64,000 nt of DNA from Denitrificimonas caeni (lineage in GTDB: Bacteria; Pseudomonadota; Gammaproteobacteria; Pseudomonadales; Pseudomonadaceae). Positions 53,821-64,000 of the stretch are shown here, piece after piece; the stretch's first letter is position 1, and every line of letters begins with the position of its first letter. The notes beneath the pieces were generated by a model. The model did no database searches. It had not been told where the DNA came from and saw only the letters and a list, made by a program, of their open reading frames with translations. The stretch covers positions 186,001 to 250,000 of the forward strand of contig NZ_CAJHOA010000004.1 of NCBI RefSeq assembly GCF_905120345.1, in the 5' to 3' direction. Made by a program: the position numbers and the translations under genes.

Positions 53821-53891
53821 ACAAAAAACTGAGCGCACACACAAGGCATGGCTCAGTTCAATATCAATCATTTGCTGCTAAACGCCTGTAT

Positions 53892-54356
53892 TTAGATCTG
53901 CGATTGCAGGTAGTTTTCTAAACCAAGCATTTCGATCAAGCGCAATTGCTTCTCTAGCCAGTAGGTGTGGTCTTCTTCGGTGTCGCGCAATTGCGATAAC
54001 AACATATCGCGCGAGACGTAATCCTTGTGCTGCTCACACAGCGCCATGGCTTCGGTGAGGTTTTTCTGCACGCTGTATTCGAGGGCTAAATCTTTACGCA
54101 GCATCTCGGTTACCCTTGTGCCGTACTCAAAGGCATGCGGGCGCATATCTGGTGTGCCTTCAAGAAACAAAATGCGCCGCAAAATATCATCAGCGTGCTG
54201 GGTTTCTTCTTCCATCTCATGATTGATGCGGGTGTACAGATGAGTTAAACCGAAGTCCTCGTAGTACCGCGAATGCACAAAGTACTGATCACGCGCTGCT
54301 AACTCACCACGTAACAGCTCGACTAAACACGCAACAACTTCTGGGTGACCTTGCAT
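53892..54356 (-). CDS. ftnA: Bacterial ferritin FtnA (bacterioferritin-like, no haem ligand)
   Basis: 154-residue iron-storage protein. Ferroxidase residues are present: E18, E51 and H54 (EETQHAD), and E/H of [11 protein letters not shown]. Met52, the haem ligand of true bacterioferritins, is Thr here, as in P. aeruginosa PA4235 (formerly bfrA, now FtnA). Starts at the ATG 54354-54356 behind GGAGG; a GTG four codons upstream is less likely. Located directly beyond the intI remnant. Confidence 0.92.
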   Translation of the reverse strand: MQGHPEVVACLVELLRGELAARDQYFVHSRYYEDFGLTHLYTRINHEMEEETQHADDILRRILFLEGTPDMRPHAFEYGTRVTEMLRKDLALEYSVQKNLTEAMALCEQHKDYVSRDMLLSQLRDTEEDHTYWLEKQLRLIEMLGLENYLQSQI

Positions 54357-54464
54357 AGCAACCTCCACTAATAACCAATGCAGCCATCATAAAACAGCAG
54401 TGTGCTAAATGCAGGTTTTTATGCTTCGGTACTCATGGCTGCCACAGTTGATATGTACACCGCA

Positions 54465-54584
54465 TCGACACATGCCATTTATATGTCGATGAAACGGCAT
54501 AATTTCAACATGAGATTTTTATATGTCGATAAAACACAATAATTTCGACATATAAACCTAACATCTTGACGCCATCGACATAAA
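54465..54584. repeat. TCGACATA repeat cluster upstream of ftnA
   Basis: A perfect 12-bp inverted repeat, TTTATATGTCGA (54518-54529) and TCGACATATAAA (54545-54556), 15 bases apart. A decayed direct copy of the whole unit begins 40 bases earlier at 54478 with an intact left arm. Further half sites TCGACA at 54465 and TCGACATAAA at 54575-54584. Confidence 0.8.
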
Positions 54585-54633
54585 CATCGCGCAATCCAAA
54601 TCAAAACAACGCCAAGTAAAAATCTGCAGCCAA

Positions 54634-54671
54634 TAAAAAACCCGCCGACTCGTTGACCAAGTCGGCGGGTT
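54634..54671 (-). terminator. Terminator of the fba transcript
   Basis: Long GC-rich stem AACCCGCCGACT/AGTCGGCGGGTT with a short loop, followed in the minus transcript by six T. Confidence 0.95.
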
Positions 54672-54689
54672 CTGTGTCGCGCGATTATC

Positions 54690-55754
54690 TTACTTTATGT
54701 TTGCATACAGCTCGCCGCTGGCGTAACGCTGATACATTTTCTCTAAAGAAATCGGCTTAATTTTTGACGCATTACCAGCTGTACCGAAGGCTTCATAACG
54801 AGCGATACAGACATCGCGCATTGCGGTGACGGTTTCTGCGAAGAACTTACGCGGGTCAAACTCGCTTGGGTTAAGCGCCATATGACGACGCATCGCACCG
54901 GTTGAGGCTAAACGCAGGTCAGTATCAATGTTGACCTTGCGCACGCCGTGCTTAATGCCTTCAACGATCTCTTCCACAGGCACGCCGTAGGTTTCTTTAA
55001 TGTCACCGCCGTACTGGTTGATAATCTGCAGCCACTCTTGCGGTACCGAGCTGGAGCCGTGCATCACCAAGTGGGTGTTCGGAATGCGCTTATGGATTTC
55101 CTTAATACGCTCGATGGCTAAGGTATCGCCGGTGGGTGGCTTAGTGAATTTGTACGCGCCGTGGCTGGTGCCGATAGCAATCGCCAAAGCATCCACTTTG
55201 GTTTTCTGGACAAAATCAGCGGCTTCTTCTGGATCGGTGAGCATTTGCTCCATATCCAAAACGCCTTCTGCGCCGATGCCGTCTTCTTCGCCAGCCATTC
55301 CGGTTTCTAAGCTACCTAAGCAGCCGAGCTCACCTTCCACTGACACGCCACAAGCATGGGCTAAGGCAACGGTGCGACGGGTGACGTCGACGTTGTAGTC
55401 ATAGTCCATGGGTGTTTTGCCGTCTTCACCGAGTGAGCCGTCCATCATCACTGAGGAGAAGCCCAACTGAATCGAGCGCTGGCAAACATCAGGGCTGGTG
55501 CCATGGTCTTGGTGCATGCACACCGGAATATGTGGAAACTCTTCGATCGCCGCTAAAATCAGATGACGCAAAAACGGTGCGCCAGCATATTTACGTGCGC
55601 CAGCAGAGGCCTGCACGATTACTGGAGAGTCGGTTTTATCCGCAGCTTCCATAATGGCGCGCATTTGTTCTAGGTTGTTGACGTTAAACGCTGGTACGCC
55701 GTAGCCAAATTCGGCGGCGTGATCAAGCATTTGACGCATGCTAATAAGAGCCAT
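54690..55754 (-). CDS. fba: Class II fructose-bisphosphate aldolase
   Basis: Zinc-dependent aldolase of glycolysis/gluconeogenesis, 354 residues as in P. aeruginosa. Zinc-ligand motifs [12 protein letters not shown] and [10 protein letters not shown], plus NIDTDLRLA for phosphate binding. Start at the ATG 55752-55754 (MALISMRQ) after GCGGGG; a reading seven codons longer is not conserved. Last gene of tkt-epd-pgk-fba. Confidence 0.96.
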   Translation of the reverse strand: MALISMRQMLDHAAEFGYGVPAFNVNNLEQMRAIMEAADKTDSPVIVQASAGARKYAGAPFLRHLILAAIEEFPHIPVCMHQDHGTSPDVCQRSIQLGFSSVMMDGSLGEDGKTPMDYDYNVDVTRRTVALAHACGVSVEGELGCLGSLETGMAGEEDGIGAEGVLDMEQMLTDPEEAADFVQKTKVDALAIAIGTSHGAYKFTKPPTGDTLAIERIKEIHKRIPNTHLVMHGSSSVPQEWLQIINQYGGDIKETYGVPVEEIVEGIKHGVRKVNIDTDLRLASTGAMRRHMALNPSEFDPRKFFAETVTAMRDVCIARYEAFGTAGNASKIKPISLEKMYQRYASGELYANIK

Positions 55755-55835
55755 AATTTTTCCCCGCAAGGTCATTAAAATCTATCCGGCTCACCCTATG
55801 TCAGCCGGTTACTGTCAGTTAACACGCAGGCTTCA

Positions 55836-56999
55836 TTAGCCTTTTGCGCGTTCTTCTAAAATAGCTACGGCGGGCAATACTTTGCCTTCCACAAACTCAA
55901 GGAAAGCACCGCCACCGGTGGAAATATACGAAATTTTATCCGCAACATTATACTTATCAATCGCTGCCAGCGTATCACCGCCACCGGCGATTGAGAATGC
56001 ATCGCTTTCAGCAATCGCTTGCGCCAGCACTTTGGTGCCATTGGCAAACTGATCAAACTCAAATACGCCAACTGGACCGTTCCACAGAATGGTTTTTGAG
56101 CTTTTCAACAGCTCAGCAAACTGCTTGGCGGTTTCTGGACCAATATCGAGAATCATATCGTCTTCAGCTACATCAGCGACGGCTTTCACTGTGGCTTCTG
56201 CGTCGGCAGCAAAGGCTTTGGCGACTACTACATCGACTGGCAATGGCACGCTCACTTTAGCGGCAATCGCTTTAGCTGTATCGATCAAGTCGGCTTCGTA
56301 GAGTGATTTTCCTACTGGGAAACCGGCAGCCGCCAAGAAAGTATTGGCAATGCCGCCGCCGACAATCAGCTGATCGCATAAATCAGCCAAGCTGGTCAGT
56401 ACATCCAGTTTGGTTGACACTTTAGAGCCCGCCACAATCGCAGCCATAGGCTGAGCCGGTGCACCGAGTGCTTTGCCCAGTGCGGCCAGTTCCGCAGATA
56501 ATAAAGGACCGGCACAGGCCACTTTGGCAAATTTCGCCACGCCGTGAGTTGATCCTTGTGCGCGGTGTGCGGTACCAAAGGCATCCATCACAAACACATC
56601 GCATAACGCGGCGTATTGCTGGGCTAAGGCATCGCTGTTTTTCTTTTCGCCGCTGTTAAAACGGACGTTTTCTAGCAGCACAATCTCGCCTGGCGCGACT
56701 TCAACACCATTGAGGTAGTCACGCACTAAGGGCACGTCACGGCCTAAGGCTTTGCTCAAGTAAGCAGCCACCGGAGCAAGGCTGTTTTCTTCACTAAACT
56801 GGCCTTCATCAGGACGGCCAAGGTGTGAACAAATCATCACTGCCGCGCCTTTTTCCAAGGCTAAACGGATGGTGGGTAACGCCGCCACAATCCGTGCATC
56901 ACTTTGCACAACACCGTCTTTTACTGGCACGTTCAGATCTTCACGAATCAATACGCGTTGGTTGGTAAGATCAAGGTCGGTCATATTTAACACTGTCAT
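55836..56999 (-). CDS. pgk: Phosphoglycerate kinase
   Basis: 387-residue glycolytic kinase: [25 protein letters not shown], the hinge and nucleotide motif [15 protein letters not shown] near the C-terminus. Starts five bases after epd, clearly the same operon. Confidence 0.97.
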   Translation of the reverse strand: MTVLNMTDLDLTNQRVLIREDLNVPVKDGVVQSDARIVAALPTIRLALEKGAAVMICSHLGRPDEGQFSEENSLAPVAAYLSKALGRDVPLVRDYLNGVEVAPGEIVLLENVRFNSGEKKNSDALAQQYAALCDVFVMDAFGTAHRAQGSTHGVAKFAKVACAGPLLSAELAALGKALGAPAQPMAAIVAGSKVSTKLDVLTSLADLCDQLIVGGGIANTFLAAAGFPVGKSLYEADLIDTAKAIAAKVSVPLPVDVVVAKAFAADAEATVKAVADVAEDDMILDIGPETAKQFAELLKSSKTILWNGPVGVFEFDQFANGTKVLAQAIAESDAFSIAGGGDTLAAIDKYNVADKISYISTGGGAFLEFVEGKVLPAVAILEERAKG

Positions 57000-57004
57000 G
57001 AATT

Positions 57005-58066
57005 TCAGTCCTTTACTGAGCGGTTAGTAGTACAGGCAACGTTCAAATAATGTTCAGCCACATCCAGCATTCGGTTGGCAAAGCCCCATTCGTTGTCGAA
57101 CCAAGCGACAATATTGAGCATGCGCGAGCCACTCATCTGCGTTTGGCTGGCATCAAAAATAGCCGAATGCGGATCGTGGTTAAAGTCACAGCTGGCGTGC
57201 GGTAATTCAGTGTAATCAAGCAAGCCGTGCAGCGCACCTTGCGTCGCGGCCTGCTTAAACAGTTGGTTGATTTCTGCAAGCGTGGTGTCACGTTGAGTCT
57301 GCACAGTAATATCCAAGCACGAGACGTTTACTGTGGGTACGCGCATGGCTTTGGCTTGAATTTTACCGTTAAGTTCTGGCAACAATCGCTCGATACCGCG
57401 GGCTAAACCGGTAGAAACCGGCACCACCGACTGGAATGCTGAGCGTGTACGCCGCAGGTCTTTGTGGTGATAGGCATCGATTACCGGCTGATCATTCATC
57501 GCTGAGTGAATGGTATTGATAAACGCATGCTCAATACCTACATTTTGCTCCAATAACTGCAGCAAAGGCACGCCGCAATTGGTGGTGCAAGAAGCATTCG
57601 AGACAATCCGCTCGCTGCCGTTTAGGGCCGTATGATTGACCCCATACACGATAGTGGCATCGACATCGGCGGCGCTATCCATCGGCTGCGAGAGCAAGAT
57701 ACGCGGTACGCCAGCATCAAGAAAACGCTGGGCATCGGCGCGTGTGGTGTATTGCCCTGAGCATTCCAGCAATAGATCAATATCCAATGCGGCCCAATCA
57801 ATCTCTTCAGGCTCGCTGGCACAGAGCACTTGCACGCAGACGCCATCGATATGCAGGCAATCACCATCCACCCGCACTTCGCCGGGAAAGCGTCCGTGGG
57901 TCGAGTCAAAACGAGTGAGGTATTCGATACTGGCTTGGTCGGCGACATCATTCAATGCGATGATTTCAAAGTTAGCACCCCCAGGGCGCTCACTTAATGC
58001 ACGCAACACGCAACGACCGATACGGCCGTATCCATTAAGTGCAACTCGAAATGGGCGTGCAGACAT
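57005..58066 (-). CDS. epd: Erythrose-4-phosphate dehydrogenase
   Basis: 353-residue GAPDH-fold enzyme giving 4-phosphoerythronate for pyridoxal phosphate synthesis. NAD loop [17 protein letters not shown], catalytic [14 protein letters not shown], and C-terminal [17 protein letters not shown]. Position between tkt and pgk and the [10 protein letters not shown] form favour Epd over GapA. Confidence 0.92.
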   Translation of the reverse strand: MSARPFRVALNGYGRIGRCVLRALSERPGGANFEIIALNDVADQASIEYLTRFDSTHGRFPGEVRVDGDCLHIDGVCVQVLCASEPEEIDWAALDIDLLLECSGQYTTRADAQRFLDAGVPRILLSQPMDSAADVDATIVYGVNHTALNGSERIVSNASCTTNCGVPLLQLLEQNVGIEHAFINTIHSAMNDQPVIDAYHHKDLRRTRSAFQSVVPVSTGLARGIERLLPELNGKIQAKAMRVPTVNVSCLDITVQTQRDTTLAEINQLFKQAATQGALHGLLDYTELPHASCDFNHDPHSAIFDASQTQMSGSRMLNIVAWFDNEWGFANRMLDVAEHYLNVACTTNRSVKD

Positions 58067-58150
58067 GACAATCCTTTACCAAAAGCTTTACAGAAATAAA
58101 CCGCGCAGAGCACGAAGCGCTACGCGGTAGAACAATGACACAACTGGCGC

Positions 58151-60151
58151 TTATTCGTCGTCGAGCAACTCGGCAGCAACGTTGAGTACGTCATCCAGAG
58201 TAAAACCAAACATCTCAAACAGCTGATTAGCAGGCGCTGACTCACCGTAGGTGGTCATGCCAATCACACGACCATCGAGGCCAACATACTTGTACCAAAA
58301 GTCTGCGTGTGCCGCTTCAATAGCAATCCGCGCGCCGACTTCGATGGGCAATACCGCTTGTTTGTATTCGGCATCTTGCGCATCAAATACGCTGGTGCAC
58401 GGCATCGATACGACACGGACTTTATGACCTTGCTCAGTCAGTGCGTTATAGGCATTAACTGCCAAGCCCACTTCAGATCCGGTCGAGATCAAGATCAACT
58501 CAGGCTCGCCTGCGCAATCTTTTAAGATATAACCACCGCGCTCGATATCAGCAATTTGCTCCGCACTGCGCTCTTGATGATCCAGGTTTTGACGACTGAA
58601 GATCAAGGCACTTGGACCCTGTTTACGTTCCAGTGCGTATTTCCACGAGACGGCAGATTCAACCGCATCACAGGGACGCCAAGTATCAAGGTTCGGCGTC
58701 GTGCGTAAGCTGGTCAACTGCTCAATCGGCTGGTGGGTTGGACCGTCTTCACCCAAACCAATCGAGTCGTGGGTAAACACATAAAGCACACGCTGCTTCA
58801 TCAGCGCCGACATACGCACAGCGTTGCGCGCGTATTCCATAAACATCAGGAAGGTTGCGCCGTACGGAATCAAGCCACCGTGCAGGGCCACACCATTCAT
58901 AATGGCGCTCATACCAAACTCGCGCACACCGTAGAACATGTAGTTACCGGACGCATCAGCGTCAGAGATACCTTTACAACCTTTCCATAACGTCAGGTTA
59001 GAGCCAGCGAGGTCAGCTGAACCACCGAGTAACTCAGGCAGTAATGGACCATAGGCATTCAGGCTGTCTTGGCTGGCTTTACGGCTAGCAATGCTTTCGC
59101 CTTTGGCCGCTACTTGCGCAATATACTCTGCGGCTTTCTCAGCGAAGTCAGCAGGTAAATCACCGGCCATACGACGCTCAAACTCAGCGGCCAATTCTGG
59201 GAACTCGGCAGCATAAGCGGCAAAACGTACATCCCACTGCGCTTCGGCTTTGGCACCGGCTGCGTCTGCGTTCCACTCAGCATAGATATCAGCAGGGATT
59301 TCAAACGGACCATGCGGCCAGTTCAACTCTGCGCGAGTTAAGGCAATTTCTTCCGCACCCAATGGCGCACCATGACAAGTTTCTTTACCGCCACGGTTGG
59401 GCGAACCAAAACCAATTACGGTTTTGCAGCAGATTAACGTCGGCTTGTCGCTTTCACGCGCTGCTTCAATCGCTACTTCAATTTCGTCAGCATTGTGACC
59501 ATCAACATTGCGAATCACATGCCAGCCGTAGGCTTCAAAGCGACGTGGGGTGTCATCACTGAACCAGCCCTGCACCTGACCATCAATGGAAATACCATTG
59601 TCATCATAAAATGCAGTCAGTTTATTCAGGCCTAAGGTTCCTGCTAATGAGCAGACTTCATGGGAAATACCTTCCATTAAGCAGCCATCACCCAAGAACA
59701 CGTAGGTTTGGTGATCAACAATGTCATGCTTGGGACGGTTAAACTGCGCCGCCATGACTTTTTCAGCTAAAGCAAAACCGACCGCATTGGCTAAACCCTG
59801 ACCCAATGGACCAGTAGTGGTTTCTACGCCTGCGGTATAACCATATTCAGGGTGACCTGGGGTACGGCTGTGCAATTGGCGGAAGTTTTTTAAATCATCC
59901 AGATTGACGTCATAACCGGTCAGATGCAGTAGCGAATACAGCAACATTGAACCGTGGCCGTTGGACAGGACAAAGCGGTCACGGTCTAACCATTGTGGAT
60001 TTTTTGGATTGTGCTTCAGATGATCACGCCACAGAACTTCGGCGATATCCGCCATACCCATTGGGGCACCCGGGTGGCCACTGTTGGCTTTTTGCACAGC
60101 ATCCATGCTGAGGGCGCGAATGGCATTGGCTCGCTCACGACGGCTGGGCAT
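58151..60151 (-). CDS. tkt: Transketolase
   Basis: Thiamine-diphosphate enzyme of the pentose phosphate pathway, 666 residues. [34 protein letters not shown] with the cofactor GDG motif, and [20 protein letters not shown] are diagnostic. The ATG at 60149-60151 has AGGAG eight bases upstream; the frame stays open 37 codons further but with no conservation. Confidence 0.97.
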   Translation of the reverse strand: MPSRRERANAIRALSMDAVQKANSGHPGAPMGMADIAEVLWRDHLKHNPKNPQWLDRDRFVLSNGHGSMLLYSLLHLTGYDVNLDDLKNFRQLHSRTPGHPEYGYTAGVETTTGPLGQGLANAVGFALAEKVMAAQFNRPKHDIVDHQTYVFLGDGCLMEGISHEVCSLAGTLGLNKLTAFYDDNGISIDGQVQGWFSDDTPRRFEAYGWHVIRNVDGHNADEIEVAIEAARESDKPTLICCKTVIGFGSPNRGGKETCHGAPLGAEEIALTRAELNWPHGPFEIPADIYAEWNADAAGAKAEAQWDVRFAAYAAEFPELAAEFERRMAGDLPADFAEKAAEYIAQVAAKGESIASRKASQDSLNAYGPLLPELLGGSADLAGSNLTLWKGCKGISDADASGNYMFYGVREFGMSAIMNGVALHGGLIPYGATFLMFMEYARNAVRMSALMKQRVLYVFTHDSIGLGEDGPTHQPIEQLTSLRTTPNLDTWRPCDAVESAVSWKYALERKQGPSALIFSRQNLDHQERSAEQIADIERGGYILKDCAGEPELILISTGSEVGLAVNAYNALTEQGHKVRVVSMPCTSVFDAQDAEYKQAVLPIEVGARIAIEAAHADFWYKYVGLDGRVIGMTTYGESAPANQLFEMFGFTLDDVLNVAAELLDDE

Positions 60152-60419
60152 TACTGAATCTCCTGACGCTAAAATTAAAATAAAGACGGCTATTTTCGCC
60201 CACCTAAACGCAGGGGGCAACGTTTGCAGTAAAGCAAAGGCGCAATTATAACGGATAACCACAGAGAAGGCGGCATTAAAGACAGCGTAAAGTTACACAG
60301 GCACTGGAGGATGTAGAGTGTGAAGCAGGCTTTATCGTGTTGCTGGAGGCGTTTTAAATCATCAGCAGGCAAGGCACAACAGCCTTACGCAAGGCGCAAA
60401 GCTGTTGTTGTGAGGCGTT

Positions 60420-61610
60420 TCACAGTCCGGCAGCAGCGCGTAATGATTCAGCGCGGTCGGTTTTTTCCCATGTAAATGCGGTAAAGGTGTCATCCCCGAC
60501 CGTCATTTCGTACGGCGTACGACCGAAGTGGCCGTATGACGCAGTGGCTTGGTACATCGGGTGCAACAAGTCGAGCATATTAGTAATGGCGTATGGACGC
60601 AGGTCAAACACGTCACGTACCAGCTTGATGATTTGCTCATCGCTGATTTTACCCGTACCAAAGGTATTCAAAGAGATTGAAGTCGGCTGTGCCACACCAA
60701 TCGCGTATGAAACCTGAATTTCGCAACGCTCAGCTAAACCAGCCGCGACGATATTTTTCGCCACATAACGGCCCGCATAGGCCGCACTACGGTCTACTTT
60801 CGATGGATCTTTACCCGAGAATGCACCACCACCGTGGCGCGCCATACCACCGTAGGTATCCACGATAATCTTACGGCCGGTTAAACCACAGTCACCCACT
60901 GGGCCACCGATGACAAACTTACCGGTTGGGTTGATGTGGTATTGAGTATCTTTGTGCAACAATTCAGCAGGTAGTGTGTGCTTAACAATCAGCTCCATCA
61001 CTGCTTCTTCGAGATCTTTTTGCGACACATCAGGACCGTGCTGAGTGGACAGTACCACCGCATCAATACCGACAACCTTGCCATTCTCATAACGACAAGT
61101 CACTTGACTCTTTGCATCAGGACGCAACCAAGGCAGCACACCAGTTTTACGGGCTTCAGCTTGACGCTCCATTAAGCGGTGGGCAAAAGTAATAGGTGCA
61201 GGCATTAGTACGTCGGTTTCATTGCTGGCATAACCAAACATTAAACCTTGGTCGCCAGCACCCTGATCTTCTGGGCTGACGCGGTCAACACCCTGAGCGA
61301 TTTCTGCAGACTGCTTACCAATAATATTGATAATGCCGCAGGTGGCGCCGTCATAACCGACATCTGAACTGTTATAGCCGATATCAATAATAACATCGCG
61401 CACCAGCTGCTCTAAATCAATCCACGCATTGGTGGTGATTTCGCCAGCAACAATCGCCACACCGGTTTTCACCAATGTTTCGCAGGCTACACGTGCTTGT
61501 TTGTCTTCAGTAATGATGGCATCTAACACTGCATCAGAAATTTGGTCTGCAATCTTATCGGGATGCCCTTCAGATACAGATTCAGAAGTAAAAATCGAAT
61601 ATTCGCTCAT
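60420..61610 (-). CDS. metK: S-adenosylmethionine synthetase
   Basis: 396-residue enzyme making SAM from methionine and [23 protein letters not shown] at the N-terminus, [12 protein letters not shown] (ATP loop) and [19 protein letters not shown]. It starts 14 bases after the SahR-like gene and is very probably co-transcribed with it. Confidence 0.98.
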   Translation of the reverse strand: MSEYSIFTSESVSEGHPDKIADQISDAVLDAIITEDKQARVACETLVKTGVAIVAGEITTNAWIDLEQLVRDVIIDIGYNSSDVGYDGATCGIINIIGKQSAEIAQGVDRVSPEDQGAGDQGLMFGYASNETDVLMPAPITFAHRLMERQAEARKTGVLPWLRPDAKSQVTCRYENGKVVGIDAVVLSTQHGPDVSQKDLEEAVMELIVKHTLPAELLHKDTQYHINPTGKFVIGGPVGDCGLTGRKIIVDTYGGMARHGGGAFSGKDPSKVDRSAAYAGRYVAKNIVAAGLAERCEIQVSYAIGVAQPTSISLNTFGTGKISDEQIIKLVRDVFDLRPYAITNMLDLLHPMYQATASYGHFGRTPYEMTVGDDTFTAFTWEKTDRAESLRAAAGL

Positions 61611-61624
61611 GTCGGTTCCTTTAA

Positions 61625-62626
61625 CTACCGGTGCGTGAGAGTGCTTCGTGAATCCGGCTTGGCAAAATGCCGCAGCTGAATTTGAAAGCCGTTTTTTAAA
61701 CCCAAGTAAAGACTTTCACTGGGTATCAGTCCTGCGGCATTGGCCCACAAGGCCAGTTCATCCTGATCAAAACCTAACCATAGATCGCCGCAGGCCTGCT
61801 TGGCCCAATCTTGGTCGTGACGGCATAACTCTGTGATCAATAAACTGCCACCCGGCTTGAGCAATCGCGCCAATAAGCACAAAGCATCGGCTGGTGCTGC
61901 AAAATGGTGCAAGACCATATTGACCACAACACAATCTGCGGCGACGACGTCATCATGCAACGCATCCGCCAGTTGTAATTCGACATTCTGTAAACCATGC
62001 TTCACGCAGGCTTGTCGCGCCAGCTCAAGCATTTGCGGGCTGTTATCCAGCGCACGTACGTGTTGAAAACGGCTGGACAATTCTGCTAAAAAGCCACCGT
62101 CGCCGGGGCCCACTTCAATAGCCGTTGCCTCTGCTGAGAAAGTTAGTGAGTCCAACAACGCTAACAAACTGTCGCGAAACTGCGGCAAACCAGCGATTAA
62201 ATCTTGGCGACTTTGAAAATCACCGGCCATACGCTCAAAAAACTCTTGGCTGGCCTCAGCACGCTGGGCATGCACATGTTTAATCCGTAAGGTGACATCC
62301 GCCGGTATCGGTAACTCATCTAAACTGCTCAACAGCGCATGATGCAGCCGCTCATCAGGACTCTGATTCTGCGGCAAGCTGCGACGATAAAAAATCGCAT
62401 TGCCTTCACGCCGTGAGGTGACTAAACCGGCTTGAGTCAGCACTTTTAAATGATGACTGATCCCTGACTGGCCCGTGGCAAAAATATGGGCCAGCTCTAA
62501 CACACCAAAAGAGTCATTACTTAAAGCACGCAATATATTCAGGCGCAAAGGTTCACCGGCCGCTTTACAAAAGGCAGCTAAGGCATCACTCGGACTGAAG
62601 ATGGGGAATTGCGTTACGGTGCTCAT
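61625..62626 (-). CDS. SahR-like ArsR regulator with methyltransferase domain
   Basis: 333-residue fusion: N-terminal ArsR winged helix (about 10-95; [31 protein letters not shown]) and a C-terminal class I methyltransferase ([16 protein letters not shown] as SAM loop, [16 protein letters not shown]). This is the architecture of SahR, the S-adenosylhomocysteine-responsive repressor of SAM-cycle genes, and of PA0547 next to metK. A perfect palindrome lies 41-66 bases upstream. Confidence 0.87.
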   Translation of the reverse strand: MSTVTQFPIFSPSDALAAFCKAAGEPLRLNILRALSNDSFGVLELAHIFATGQSGISHHLKVLTQAGLVTSRREGNAIFYRRSLPQNQSPDERLHHALLSSLDELPIPADVTLRIKHVHAQRAEASQEFFERMAGDFQSRQDLIAGLPQFRDSLLALLDSLTFSAEATAIEVGPGDGGFLAELSSRFQHVRALDNSPQMLELARQACVKHGLQNVELQLADALHDDVVAADCVVVNMVLHHFAAPADALCLLARLLKPGGSLLITELCRHDQDWAKQACGDLWLGFDQDELALWANAAGLIPSESLYLGLKNGFQIQLRHFAKPDSRSTLTHR

Positions 62627-62666
62627 AGGTTGCGCAGTTTAAACGCTGAAGATGAACGCAGCAACA

Positions 62667-62692
62667 CCTATATCAACAAAAGTTGATATAGG
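62667..62692 (-). promoter_or_regulatory. Operator palindrome of the SahR-like regulator
   Basis: CCTATATCAAC-aaaa-GTTGATATAGG: perfect 11-bp arms with a 4-base spacer, upstream of the regulator-metK operon. Size and symmetry suit an ArsR-type dimer; autoregulation and metK control are inferred. Confidence 0.75.
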
Positions 62693-62840
62693 TTAAAATT
62701 GTAAGGCGAGCTTTAGTACGCTAACCATCGGAACTGCACCGACAATTGTGTTGTTTTATGCATAACAGCTGCGAACTATTCATCATTTCGTCACTCTAAG
62801 TCGCTATAAAGTTGTTACACCGCAAACATGGAGTTGCATT

Positions 62841-63032
62841 ATGTCTACCCTAAATGAATTGGCTGAACAGATCAGTTACCTCTACCCCCTTGAAGACACC
62901 CGTTATGGCATCCGCTATAGAATCGTCGATCAACTCGGCGGCACGACCGAGCTTGAGGCCGTTAGTGGTCAGCCGCGCTACGTTCCCACTCAGGCTCTTA
63001 AGGATCAAAGACTCTGGCGTAACCAAGCTTAA
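62841..63032 (+). CDS. Small conserved hypothetical protein
   Basis: 63 residues, no membrane segment or known motif: LNELAEQISYLYPLEDTRYG, then a strand-like RYRIVDQLGGTTELEAV. GGAG seven bases before the ATG makes it a real gene. Function unknown. Lies between the metK operon promoter and the YccS-like gene. Confidence 0.65.
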   Translation: MSTLNELAEQISYLYPLEDTRYGIRYRIVDQLGGTTELEAVSGQPRYVPTQALKDQRLWRNQA

Positions 63033-63127
63033 GCAGCAGACTGCTTGCCGTTTGTCGCATCTTGTGCCAGCCTAAAACTTTGCTTTACGGTTACTATCCA
63101 ACCACCTGACTGGCGCAAGGATCATCT

Positions 63128-64000
63128 ATGGGTTCGATCTCTTTAAGTCATTCTCTACGCCGTTTATGGGCATTAGAGCGCTTTGGTCCAAGCTTGCGTT
63201 TTTTTATCGCACTCGCTGGCTCAATGACCTGGTGCTGGTATAACGCCCAAATGGAATTGCTCACGCCGTTGTTTCTTGGCGTGATTGCCAGCGCCTTAGC
63301 TGAATCAGATGACAGCTGGCAAGGTCGGCTGTTTTCGCTGTGCGTCACTCTGGTCTGTTTTTTCTTCACCTCAGTCGCGGTGGAGTTGCTCTACCCTTAT
63401 AAATGGCTGTTTATTAGCGCGTTATGTACCGCCACCTTCTGCCTAATTATGCTGGGGGCTCTTGGCGAGCGCTATGCCACTGTCGCCTATGCCACGTTGA
63501 TTCTGGCGATTTACACCATGATTGGCTTAGAACAAAGCCGCGACGTTTTAGTATCGCTCTGGCAGCAGCCGATGCTTTTGGTGATCGGCGCAGCCATCTA
63601 CGGTGTGCTCTCAGTTATTTGGTACGGAGTCTTTTCTCAGCAGCCTCTACAACACAGTTTGGCGCGCTTATTTCGTGAACAATGCAATTATTTAAAAGCC
63701 AAATCAGCGCTATTTGAGCCATTGCGCAATATGGATATTGAAGGTCATCGTTTGGCGATTGCGCGGCAAAATAGCCATGTCGTAGCCGCTTTAAATGATA
63801 CCAAAACCATTATTCTGCATCGCGTCGATGGTCGCGGCAGCAGCAAGGTCAATCGCTATTTAAAGCTGTATTTTCTCGCTCAAGATATTCACGAACGCGC
63901 CAGCTCCTCCCACTACCCCTACCAAGAACTGTCGCAAGCGTTTTTTCATAGCGATGTCTTGTTTCGCTGTTTACGCTTACTGCGCCAACAAGGTGATGGC
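63128..64000 (+). CDS. YccS/FUSC-family membrane protein, 3' part outside window
   Basis: First 291 codons of an inner-membrane protein of the YccS/YhfK (FUSC-like, aromatic acid exporter-related) family. Six or so N-terminal helices (residues 20-170: FFIALAGSMTWCWYNAQMEL, LFISALCTATFCLIMLGALG, PMLLVIGAAIYGVLSVIWY), then the cytoplasmic helical region with LARLFREQCNYLKAKSALF. The gene runs off the window end. Confidence 0.82.
   Translation, partial: MGSISLSHSLRRLWALERFGPSLRFFIALAGSMTWCWYNAQMELLTPLFLGVIASALAESDDSWQGRLFSLCVTLVCFFFTSVAVELLYPYKWLFISALCTATFCLIMLGALGERYATVAYATLILAIYTMIGLEQSRDVLVSLWQQPMLLVIGAAIYGVLSVIWYGVFSQQPLQHSLARLFREQCNYLKAKSALFEPLRNMDIEGHRLAIARQNSHVVAALNDTKTIILHRVDGRGSSKVNRYLKLYFLAQDIHERASSSHYPYQELSQAFFHSDVLFRCLRLLRQQGDG

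Larger units (their letters stand above)
54357..54689. other. ftnA upstream region and fba terminator
   Basis: 333 bases without a gene. It carries the ftnA promoter, the cluster of inverted and direct repeats at 54465-54584 and the fba terminator at 54634-54671. Confidence 0.7.

Noticed and set aside
54465-54584. CRISPR array
   Set aside because: Only two full units, the second decayed, with inverted symmetry and no spacers of constant length; no cas genes.
58100-58128. Terminator between tkt and epd
   Set aside because: ACCGCG/CGCGGT stem without a T-run; the genes are probably co-transcribed.
60262-60419. Riboswitch between metK and tkt
   Set aside because: There is an inverted repeat (ACAACAGC/GCTGTTGT) but no SAM or SAH riboswitch signature, and it lies after metK.

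Overview
The window looks like chromosome from a low-GC member of the Pseudomonadaceae. Three blocks follow the gene orders known from Pseudomonas: dprA / LysM protein / def-fmt-rsmB-trkA-trkH; prlC-yheV; and the SahR-like regulator with metK, tkt, epd, pgk and fba. The base composition is clearly lower in GC than P. aeruginosa, so a Denitrificimonas or Thiopseudomonas-like lineage is a reasonable guess. This is inference from gene content; no marker gene that would settle the genus is present. No rRNA, tRNA or CRISPR array was seen.

Layout. 1-10.2 kb: a collinear minus-strand cellulose synthesis operon, bcsE-F-G-R-Q-A-B-Z (bcsZ cut by the window edge), placed directly downstream of dprA. 10.4-21.5 kb: housekeeping block (DNA uptake, peptide deformylation, initiator-tRNA formylation, 16S rRNA methylation, K+ uptake, oligopeptidase A). 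21.6-27.9 kb: a di-haem cytochrome c peroxidase with an ANR/FNR-type box, then a sulfide/persulfide oxidation module (SulP transporter, DUF442-SQR fusion, persulfide dioxygenase, DUF2892 protein) with a two-cysteine BigR/SqrR-like ArsR regulator. 28-36 kb: MFS transporter, cysQ-nudE, yrfG, YgjP-like metallopeptidase, YceI and cytochrome b561, two pseudouridine synthases and a DUF748-like protein. 36.1-40.1 kb: two TPP riboswitches lie back to back. One drives an SDR plus flavin monooxygenase operon, the other a sodium:solute symporter. 40.1-47.3 kb: SrpA-type catalase with cytochrome b561, an EncFtn-type encapsulated ferritin with no shell gene, a U32 peptidase, a GST and a flavoprotein monooxygenase.

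47.3-53.9 kb is the accessory region. It reads as a decayed chromosomal integron. A 44-codon remnant of the integrase intI (53686-53820, plus strand) faces away from a row of minus-strand cassettes, several ending in attC-like sites: a membrane protein, a two-gene set resembling RexAB in architecture, a trypco2-like protein and a higBA toxin-antitoxin pair, followed by a phzF-like gene. An IS91-family transposase gene with an in-frame stop sits between intI and the first cassette.

53.9-64 kb: ferritin ftnA preceded by inverted repeats, then the Calvin/glycolysis-type block fba-pgk-epd-tkt, metK with its SahR-like regulator and a perfect palindromic operator, a small conserved protein and the start of a YccS-type membrane protein. 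The best candidates for something undescribed are the riboswitch pair with its oxidoreductases and symporter, and the RexAB-like cassette inside the integron relic.
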